Assembly (NCBI GenBank): GCA_035041965.1
Contig: JAPYMA010002771.1
Location: 62,001-126,000 of the forward strand
Source of the DNA: Anisakis pegreffii
Taxonomy: Eukaryota; Nematoda; Chromadorea; Rhabditida; Anisakidae
Direction of reading: 5' to 3'
DNA length: 64,000 nt
Of this stretch, positions 54,888 through 64,000 are shown one piece after another. The notes beneath the pieces were generated by a model that saw nothing but the letters and a program-made list of their open reading frames with translations, was not told where the DNA came from and made no database searches. Positions within the stretch are counted from its first letter, which is position 1. Every line of letters begins with the position of its first letter. Position numbers and translations under genes: made by a program.

Positions 54888-57800
54888 ATGACGGACAAAT
54901 ACGTCACGCGCAAATTGTCGGAGTTGCACGTTGTCGCGGACGAAATTGTCGTAGACCCATTTTGTGCACATTTGTCCCTGTGTGTTCCTTTTTTTTTGTT
55001 TGCGTTACAGCCACGTTAGTGTTGTAGATATATAGTTTCCGAAAATTCTATCAATCGAGAATTTAGTTTTTTCATCTGTTCTGATGCTTGATTGTCAGAT
55101 CACATGTCATTTTGTTCTATCATCAGAACGATGCGATGACGAATGCTCATTTCATTGGTTACGTCACGTTTGGAGCGGTTGTGTTTAAATGTTCTTTGTC
55201 GTTCTGATGATTTCACGTTGAATTTATTGTCGACATTCATTTATCATTATAGTTGCACTCAATTGCGCTTACTCACTGCACAATTCACATGCAGACCCTC
55301 TCACTGTCCGATCACGTCGGCATTGTTTCTATCAAATAAATTCACGTTGAATTTTATGTTCGAAAGTTTCGTTGAATTCACAATCGCATATGCATTTCTT
55401 TCAGTTATTTTGTTGTATGAGCAAAGAGTCAAACAAGGGATGTTTAAATCCTGCCAAATTAATCAAAGCGATGAGGAACAGAACGGCGATTTAGAGATTC
55501 AAGACTCTGAATTGGACAATGGAAGCGGTAATTTACCATCTTATTGTAATATACTATAAGAATATTGATTTGCCATAAAACTCGCATAGCATTTATTCAC
55601 CATTATTTTATTGTGAATACTGTGCTTCATAAGAATGGAACGTTTCCATGTAAGCTCAGTAGGGAATAGGCATGTTTTCGGAAGGATTGTTAGTTTCAGC
55701 TATCGTTGTATGTAAGAAAGTGATGATAAAGGTAGTACTTAGGGATTATTGATCAGAGTATGTTAGTGGAAGATTGGTTGTGCTTTCAGATTCTCAAGAG
55801 GAAGCGATCATCTCGGAGAATGTGCAGATGCAAAGCCAAGAGAATGGGATAGGTGATGAGCAGGTGGAATCTTCGGACGCCGATGATGATGGCAAGTTTG
55901 TAATTGAGAAATTTAACGAGTGAAATATTTTGGCTTGTGGTATTTTTTCATAATGAACTTTTAAAAAATTTAATAAATGTGATAAAAATTAGCTAAATAA
56001 TAGGATGGTCAGACCAATAAGGAGCACGAATAAATACTGGAATGTAAGTGACAAAAAAGGTGAAATTGTACTGATGATAATGTAGAAGGATGTAAATAAG
56101 ATGTGTAACATCAATATATTATAGATTTGGCATACACGAAGGATAAGGTCAGCTACAATGACTATATAATGGGGCTCATCATATCATTTGTTCCTTCTGT
56201 CAAGGTATATTATTACAAGTTGTTATTGTGATTGCGATTATGTGCTCTCAATGGCATTTTTTCTTGTTTCGTTGAGACCAAGCAGTATCTTGTGTTTCAT
56301 AAGTACCATTGGTTGTGCACTTCTCCTTTCCGTATGAAGCTGTTAAGTCGTAAGCAGATTTGTGGAACCGCTTAAACCGTTGTGATTTATTGGTTCATTA
56401 GATTGTAGCGAATAAAATTTAAATTTGTGATTGGGTAAGTTCCTCATAAATTTTATAATTACCTGTGATAAGTTATGATTCAAGGATCGTGTGAATATAG
56501 AGCTGTGTTCGAAACGCATGCAGCGTATCAGTATGCGAAGTCCATATAAAGGTCTTTGTTTGGACAACTCCGTTTTGGATTTCAACTATACGGTTTGTAC
56601 ATTGCCTGTTTCGTTATGAATATATTACGTAAGGCCAGTCCAAATTCAGCTTAATAATCCATTTCTTTCGACACGATAATTTCAGATTGATTTTTACTGC
56701 ACACTCACCAATTCTAGTTGTTGATGTTTTGATATTGATACGGATATAGTTTTGTTGTGTGAGCACATTTAAAATTCGCTGATATTGTCGAATTTTAAAC
56801 AGACCGACAATCAGCAAGGGCTGAAATTTTATTTGAAAAGCGAAAGAAAACGCAAAGATGTTGTTCAGATGGTGCAGCCAATACTCTCTCTGAACATCGC
56901 TGGCAATCGTATCAACGTTCCATCGCTTACATCTACCGAACGGGTCTCGTCGGCTAAATCCGATCTGAGCACTCAACCACCCACTTTCATCATAACTACG
57001 AATGCGTTAATCAAACGCTTCGCAAGACAGATTCAACAGATTCGTCTGGGTGGAATCACGGATTGTGAACGTCGACTTGGTTATATCCCGGATCATCAGG
57101 TTCTTTTTATTAATGAATCACCAGATTATGGTCAAGGCATTGTTTCTGAATTCGTTGTTCACTGTTTATCATAGCCATTTCATGTTTTTTCTTCATTTTT
57201 TGAAAGCACTTTACGTCACTTCATCAAAATTCCAGCATAAGTTCGTGAGTTTTTTTTTGAAAATTTTTTTGAACAAAAACGGTCAGTTGCAGTTGGTAGT
57301 GACTCGAGATATATGCGAGGTGATTGACACACTTCCACATGCCACTTCTCTGTCACTGCGAAATTGCTGCATTTCTGTAGATGCCGTGAAGTTTTGTTAG
57401 TTTATTGCATTCGGATTTTGTTGCATCTTTCTAATTTGGGATTGACTGATAAATTGCTGTGGGCGAAATTTCTCGTTGAAAATTTGTGGGTAGTTTTTGG
57501 AGTGATATATGGAATATTTGTGATGTTATAATATTGCAGGGTCAGGTGAGGAGACCTCTTTAATGCATCGGATATCATCTCTGTGCATTCACAGTATATG
57601 GTTCGATAGAATGGAGGACTGTGAGAATTTTGTGGTGAGATTTCATTGTCTGAGTTTTTTGAATTCATCGTTCATTTGAAGATGTTAGATGTTGTTTGTA
57701 TTCGATAGTTGATTGTATTCTATAGTGCGATTTTAATAGAATGGAAATGGAATTTATAATATTGACAACAATTTAGAATATTCTGTCGCCATCAATACGT

Positions 57801-59980
57801 CGCATTCATCTGTCAGATTGTGGTGCGATGACGATAACAAATATAATGAAAAAGGTTGATGAGATGAACGTGAAAATAGATTATTTTTATATAGCCATCG
57901 ATTTGAGGACGTTTACGAATGTTCCTGAGGCGATCACAGTTCTACAGGTTCGTTATGTTCGTTTAGGGGATGTGTGAGGCCGAAGTAATTTATTAGGAGA
58001 GGTAACCAGTAATAATGATGAACACCAGTCTATGTGGATAAATTTTGTGACGATGAAATTTGTACTTAAGAGGAGGCTTGTACTCGATGGAAATAGATAG
58101 GAGAGAAATAAGAGCGATGACGAATCTTTCCTGTGCCATCAAAAATTTACTTTTGCGAAATTTAGAGCAGAGATTCATATCAAAAATTTACTTTTGCGAA
58201 ATTTAGAGCAGAGATTCATATCTGTTTGAGCAGATTCATATCATATCTTTTTGAAATATTAAGGCACGTGAACATTTGCTGATAAAAGTGTTTGATTTAT
58301 TTGATAATTGTAATGATTTAGAACGTGAACAAGAAGACGAAAGAGCTGCATTTGTGTATATGTATGACGAGTTATGCGAGTGAAGAGGGTTATCGTCTGA
58401 TGTTGAGAGTGTTACCTCGTATCGTTGACTTGAACACGATCACCACACTGCAGTTGGATGTCGGCTCGTTCAGACCTCTTAATCATCGTTGCTTTAAACG
58501 TTTCTTCAACGGCAAGTTTTTTGATTCGTTGATCTGTTGCTTTTGTTGCCTTCTTAGCGAGGATTGTTAGACGTTTCAATAGATTCTGAAATCTTCAAAT
58601 GACGTATTGCGTGGAAGTTATTGTTGAGGGCCGACCTGAATATTCTGAAAGAAGTGCTGAATTGATATTTCGTGCTAAAAATTGTGAGTAGAGTGTAATT
58701 GTTTTCAGCGGGTCTCGCTGAAATGAAGGGATTGAGTGCATTTAATTGAAAGTTCACGATATTTCAGTTGTTTGCCGTCATACAAATTCAGTCTTCAGGC
58801 TTGATATATATGCAGAATTTGCGCTCACTGTTTTTATCGGGTTGTGCGATCGCTTATCACAGCCGTTCAATGTGGTCTGACATGATTAAGGGTGTGTCAC
58901 AGCTATCAAACTTGGAATTTCTTAGTATTCACGAACTGTGCAAGAATACACTCCCGGCTGATTTGGATGCTATGTGCGTTTCACTGCCACAAAGCCTTCT
59001 CTCGTTCGCCATTGGAAATTCATTGCGTTTCACTGATGACAATTTACAGCATCTTGTTGAGGTCGGTGTTTTCTTGGCTGCTGCAATCATCGTTCTTCCA
59101 ATAATTTTTCTCGTTTTGCTTTTTGGAAACGATTTCGGAGTACTCCATAAATGGTCAGGTCCCAATTGTCTAATGATAGTATCTTTTGAGTAGTGATTCC
59201 TTAATTTCATAATAGTCTGCCATCATAAAGCATTCGCCAACAACAGAGACATAATAAAAAATCTACCAGTAGCATTCACCTGTAATTTGGTGCGTACTGG
59301 CGCTGTGAATTCAAAATGATAACAATGTTAAATACTTTCAGCGGTGTCCTAAATTGGAATCGTTGTGTTTGCGAGGATTGCGCAAAGTTAGGATGCTCGC
59401 GGTTGAATCGGCGATTCGAGCACTTCCGCATCTGCGTCGTTTGGCCATCTGTCGAATGGGACCAATGAACGAGTCCATCTATAAGATGATCTCCGATAAA
59501 AATATCACACCCTCACTTGAGGCTGTTATACTTGGTGGCAATAAAGGACCACTTTCATCAGGTTCATCTGATCATTACATTCTTCATTTATTGAATCTTC
59601 CACTGATTGAAAGAGTGGCGTTGTAGGGTGAAAATTCTTTGGGATCATTCAGTTTTAGTGAATGAGGTGGTAACAAACATTGAAGATGTTCTTTAGTGGA
59701 TGGTTTTTGGAATCGAAAGGGAATGCTTTCTGTTAATTGCATGATGGCGTATGTGCCGAGCGATTGGCATACTATTTTATTTGCAGAAGTTCTACCTCAA
59801 CTGCACGCACGGTTTCAAACGGTGATGTTTATCTGCCATTCATCTCGCTGGAAAGAAAGCGAGTACTCGATGTGGCGTGTTCAAGATGCTTATATGAAAT
59901 TGTTAGCATCATCTTGGTTCACCGAATGTCCTTGCTGTGAGAAGGACGTGAGCCTTATTGATTATGATGACTTTTACTAG
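54888..59980 (+). CDS. F-box / leucine-rich-repeat protein, about 12 exons
   Basis: Proposed exons: 54888-54981 (tentative start, MTDKYVTRKLSELHVV), 55405-55527, 55790-55891, 56125-56204, 56485-56592, 56803-57099, 57293-57385 (3' end tentative), 57777-57947, 58322-58511, 58799-59061, 59342-59561 and 59697-59980 (TAG). Phases agree throughout; about 674 aa. If the first exon is wrong, an in-frame ATG at 55440 is available. An acidic N-terminus (SDEEQNGDLEIQ, ESSDADDDD) precedes an F-box-like segment, YIMGLIISFVPSVKDRVNIE then LCSKRMQRIS (about 120-148). Degenerate leucine-rich repeats follow: ATSLSLRNCCIS, IRRIHLSDCG, LRSLFLSGCAIA, LEFLSIHELC, LESLCLRGLRKV, LRRLAICRMG, LEAVILGG. F-box/LRR proteins are substrate receptors of SCF ubiquitin ligases; that role is inferred. 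The 58511 boundary uses a GC donor (ACG|GCAAGT), and 55891 may too. The C-terminus (FTECPCCEKDVSLIDYDDF) is cysteine-containing and unfamiliar. Confidence 0.8.
58138..58219. repeat. 41-bp perfect tandem duplication
   Basis: Two identical 41-base copies, starting ATCAAAAATTTACTTTTGCG, lie head to tail in the intron 57948-58321 of the F-box gene, with a partial degenerate third copy (GAGCAGATTCATATC) at 58228-58242. Perfect identity suggests a recent duplication or an assembly artefact. Confidence 0.9.
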
Positions 59981-62046
59981 TGACTGATTCCAAACAAATG
60001 TAGTTGTCTCCTTCCTCTAGGGCGTTCCCATTTCAATCTTCCTCTAGACCCTGAAAGCTGGCATTCCACTGGAGTGGAAAATTTCTTCATGGAATTACCA
60101 CTTTTGCGATGAGGAAAAGGCGAGGTCGTCCAATGTCCACTGGAGGGCAATGGTATTGCGTTTTTGGCTGTTTGAGATGCCTATGAGAAGAGAGGAGCGA
60201 TTTACTGAGTTGGACTGCTATTAGAACATTCTTTTGAGCGCTTTCGCTGAGGTGAATATAACGGGTGTGGGAGTAGAATTCTGTTCTCGTAACTTATTGT
60301 TCATTCAACAAATAATTTCTTGTACGACTTAACTGCGATCGTTTGTTTCATTGATTCGTTTTGACCTTCATCAGCCATTCAACAATAATTTACTCATCAT
60401 CTTGTTTTATTTGCGCTCAAATTTTGTTCGTTTTCCTCTTTGAGCAATTCGGTTGATCTGGTAAAATTGTTTGAATGAACGGATTTGTGCAGCGTGTTGT
60501 GTTTTCATGCAGTATTGTATATATCAGAGCATTTTTGTGTTGTTTCTATTGAACTGCTGACGTTCTGAGTGAGTAGGCAATGATAATGATAGCCGAGATT
60601 ATGGATGTTGTGCGTTTATTGACGATTGTATCTGTTTGATGCATTCTTTTGAATGGATCGCTTCGAAAGGATTACTCCTTCACAGTTTTATCATTGTTCG
60701 ATTAATTCGTTCTGATTTGATTCGTCGTTCACTTCGCTGTGGACGATTGCAGTCATGTTTTGTTCGTTTGTTTTATTCACATTCACCGCTCAAAAACTCG
60801 CTTTAACTTCTTTTACATCTCTTCCTCATACCTTCTGCCACACCCGCTCAACCATCAGTCTAAGGTATGAATTTCTTATGATCGCGTCTGATTCGATGCT
60901 TTATTGTCCAAGTCTTTCCCGTAAGGAGATCAATCACCCGTTAATTCTTAATTCATTCATAATCGAATGCACATTTTTGTGTGAGTGCTGCTAGATGTAA
61001 CAGTGCATATTGTTTAAATTCGTATGGGATGCGTGTTGAACATGATATGAAAGAGGGATTGTTAAAGGTTGATTGCACATCACTTTCAAGGACAAACACT
61101 TTCATCTAGTATGTGGATGCTTCCTGATGGAGTGAGTCTAGGAACTTGTGTACGATTCTTGGTGGTAACATGTAAATTTGTGGGAAGTTCAAATGATATT
61201 TGTGGCCGAATGTTGTGATATTTGGATAAACAGTCAGTGAGGCGATATATAAGGAAAGCAGTGATGTGAATTGTTAGGGGATGAAGACAAGTGCTACTTC
61301 ATGTGTATAACATATTGAAGGGGATTTGTCGTTAGTTTTGATGATTAAATAGTTGTGACGATATTTTATTGGTTCTTTGATGTTATTACAGTAGTCAGTT
61401 TACTCAAGCGATCAGTGATCGAATTTACGTATCTGTATTTCACGTGTATCATCCATTTCTTGTGGCTTTATTCAGAGCGATTTCAATAACGTACCACATT
61501 TATGCTGTGTATAAATCAGTTAATGTTGAATTTGAACAAACTAACACTGAACGCTGAAAAGACAGCGATTGAACGTTCCTTAATGGACGAATTTCTTCAA
61601 TGGAGAGTATTCCGTGTTAAGTGATGATGGTAATCTTCTTGTTAGCAAACAAATGCTCATCTTTTGAGCTTCCTCCCTGTTTTTTTTTGTTCTTCTGACC
61701 CTGTCTCTCATTCGAAAATCTTCCTTCGTCAATAGACTGAATAAAAATTATTGAATGCAAAGATAATTCATCTTGCAAAATAAGTTCCCTTTAGCATTTA
61801 AACTAAACCGTGACTTGACCAGAGTCAGAGTTACTGAATGATACAATGAATAACATCTTAAAGTATCAAAAATTTATCCACCATCAGCTAACATCTGTAT
61901 CGACTGCATCAATAATGATCATTGCTTCCACACAGTGCAAAAGAAATAATAAATATCCACGAAATTTATTACAATTCATACAAATTAATAGAAACGATCT
62001 CGATAGAAAGCAATTCTCTAATCAAATGTTCTATTGCCTAATTAGA
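59981..62046. other. Intergenic, no supported gene
   Basis: This 2-kb region lies between the convergent F-box gene (plus) and the small membrane-protein gene (minus), so it should contain both 3' UTRs. Open frames at 60755-60994 and 61846-62166 (+) have no splice or domain support; the latter overlaps the last exon of the minus-strand gene. Confidence 0.5.
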
Positions 62047-62841
62047 TTAATATCGCCAAACGTCTTCACCCGCCGGGATTGCGGCAATTCGACTGGCATA
62101 CATCTTGCTATGCCCCTTCATCATCTGCACTTTATGGTAGCCTGCTGCGTCCCAGCATTTACCTAAAACAACCCATGCTCAATGAAAACATCTGATCGTG
62201 AGCCAGCCACAAAATCCGTTGATAAGTAAATACCATTTTTTGACGAATCCATAATCATCTCAAGCAAATTTTAGATAAATTTTCTCTACCATTAGTACGA
62301 GGTCCTTAAAATCGCTGACTTCGGCTGCTTCCATAGCCAATACAATTTAAATTTATCTGATCATGACTTTGAAATTTGTCACCGCAACTTTAAGTGATGC
62401 TGCTGATCTAAAGCTTTGGTTTAAACTTTGTTTATTGACTAATTGAATGAACTAATCTGAAATAATAAGATACCAAAATAGTAGATGAACGGAACAGCAG
62501 CCCACATGTATTTGTGATCCCAAACAGCTTTGCGTAAGAAGTAAGTGATCGTAAAGGTGCCCATAGTTACGTGCTCACAAAATACAATGAGTGAATAATC
62601 TGAAATGAACATCAAATAATAAGCCACAAAGAGACACCTAATGCTGTTGATTCTGTTGTCGAATTGGACCATCTGAGGCGTCATCTTCATCGCGAAGAAA
62701 TTTATCAAGAACTGATTTGCGACCGTTCTTTTTCCACTCTCTCGTGTGATTCCAGTCAATTAGTATAACTGTGGCAGCTATCAAAGGACCGATGTATAGG
62801 GTCATGCGATTCCGTACATGATACCAAAGGTTCTCCACCAT
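62047..62841 (-). CDS. Small 137-aa membrane protein, possibly mitochondrial inner-membrane
   Basis: Exons (minus): 62670-62841 (ATG at 62841), 62474-62599 and 62047-62162 (TAA). Phases are 1 and 1 and agree; the total is 138 codons. The donors GTCCAA and GTATCT pair with acceptors TTTCAG and TTTTAG. The N-terminus carries one hydrophobic helix (MTLYIGPLIAATVILIDW, about 13-30), then a charged linker (HTREWKKNGRK, RDEDDASD), a second hydrophobic region (YSLIVFCEHVTMGTFTITYF and WAAVPFIYYFG, about 59-98) and a polar tail ending MYASRIAAIPAGEDVWRY. Small size, a Trp/Tyr-rich single-helix N-terminus and the tail recall accessory subunits of respiratory complex I (NDUFB-type), but I cannot match a named subunit; that is inference. 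An alternative first-exon frame would stop at 62638 if the donor at 62669 is not used. Confidence 0.6.
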
Positions 62842-64000
62842 TATGTCCAACAAATAAATATTTATTTACTCATTCGTACGATTAGCAAATAGAACGAATA
62901 AGGGAACAGAATTATTCGTAGTAACGAATGTGCTCCCCCAACGATAGTTGAAAGGAGAAGAAAGTTATCATGTCAAGCATGCAATAACACATAACGGCAT
63001 CATCATCATATCATTAATTTAGTTGGCATCGAACAGAAAGAGAATAAATGATAATTCACGTGCATTTTTCAAACTGCTACTGCTAACTGTTCATCAGGAT
63101 TTTATCACGGATATAAACCCGATCTTGTTGGATGGAACGGATCGGAGTCTGCATTTAAAGATTCCAAGTGATTTGGAGGGGACAGTATTTTCTGCAATGA
63201 CGTAGACCAAAATCATGGGACAAAAATTTTGGGGGCACTAAAGCAACCTGAGTTCGAGGGAGGATTTAGAATTTCAACGAAATGAAACGTGATCATGCTA
63301 AAGGGCCGACAGAAAATTTGTTTACATTACACTGAAGGATTTTTGCTTTAAATCTTCAATTCTTCAGCACCTAACAACTACATCTGACAAACCATTAACT
63401 ATTACTGATCCTCGCCCGCATCAGATGATTCGAGAACAAGCCAAAAACATTCGAAACTTGTCGACGGAACAAATCAATCCACAACTGCACGGATCGTGCA
63501 TTTGACAAGAAGTGATACGGCATATGTCTGTTAACGGATTGCCACGATGCTCAAGTTGCCAAAGATGCTTCAATCTGGTCCAACAAAATAGTAAGAATAC
63601 ATTGGCCCTTGCGAGACTCAGTTCAAGTATCATTTCCTTGCCCGAACGTCTGGGAACTGTTCGATTAAGTACATTTCTTTCTTGTATCAGAGGGCAACAT
63701 GTGGAAGTCTCCTGAGCCGTTTCCACAAACGGTTCAGCTGCCATGAAACACTACTAATCGTAAATGAGAGCGAGATTTTGAAATTTTTTGAGGAGTATTG
63801 TATAGCATACTTCGAATGGACGAAACAACCAACGAAGATTTTGTTATTACTTGTATTGTTACTTTGTCATCTTCTAATTGTAAGCATGTCGTTTTTATTA
63901 CTGTAATTAGTATGCAACTGTTTTCTGTTATTGTTATTCTTACTGCTGATCGTTTGTCATTGTCATCATTAGCATTACTACTGTTAAGCAAATTATTATT
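62842..64000. other. Flank at window edge, no supported gene
   Basis: Open frames occur on both strands at 63421-63906 and 63734-63991, overlapping and without splice signals I trust. A gene crossing the right edge cannot be excluded. Confidence 0.4.

Overview
This is eukaryotic nuclear DNA and almost certainly nematode. It is AT-rich, coding exons are short (about 40-480 bp), and introns mostly end in TTTCAG. The gene content (a nematode-type UDP-glucuronosyltransferase, a PPTR-type PP2A B56 subunit, F-box/LRR and zinc-finger genes, an RTE-clade LINE) fits a parasitic, perhaps ascaridoid or spirurid, nematode. The species-level guess is inference. All exon models were assembled by hand: each join keeps the reading frame across GT-AG (rarely GC-AG) introns, with exceptions stated. 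I recognised no rRNA, tRNA, CRISPR or operon-like structure.

Layout. Minus strand, right to left: a C2H2/C2HC zinc-finger transcription factor (26.8-20.0 kb, 13 exons); a divergent MARF1/limkain-type NYN-domain protein (17.1-15.2 kb); an unrecognised 405-aa protein (9.5-7.7 kb); and a Nab2/ZC3H14-like CCCH protein (6.7-3.2 kb, 5' end not found). Near 10.95-11.10 kb is an (AAT)n tract, and at 12.0-12.5 kb a foldback-like element with inverted subrepeats. Plus strand: an unrecognised 222-aa gene (31.1-32.75 kb), converging on a complete 520-aa UGT on the minus strand (37.0-33.2 kb). A small type-I membrane protein with a CC-CC cysteine motif follows at 39.4-41.7 kb.

At 42.5-44.5 kb a 5'-truncated RTE retrotransposon with an intact reverse-transcriptase ORF sits between oppositely oriented ATTTATTGTT-type simple repeats. 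A hAT-like MITE relic lies at 45.25 kb. A 14-exon PP2A B56 gene spans 47.8-52.8 kb (+) and an F-box/leucine-rich-repeat gene spans 54.9-60.0 kb (+). A small 137-aa membrane protein, possibly of the mitochondrial inner membrane, is on the minus strand at 62.8-62.0 kb.

The genes are independent housekeeping, regulatory and detoxification loci, not one pathway. The items most worth follow-up are the NYN protein that has lost most of its catalytic acidic residues, several putative GC-AG introns (one containing a perfect 24-bp inverted repeat), the two zinc fingers split by introns at the same codon, the membrane protein with the CC-CC module, and the unrecognised multi-exon genes.
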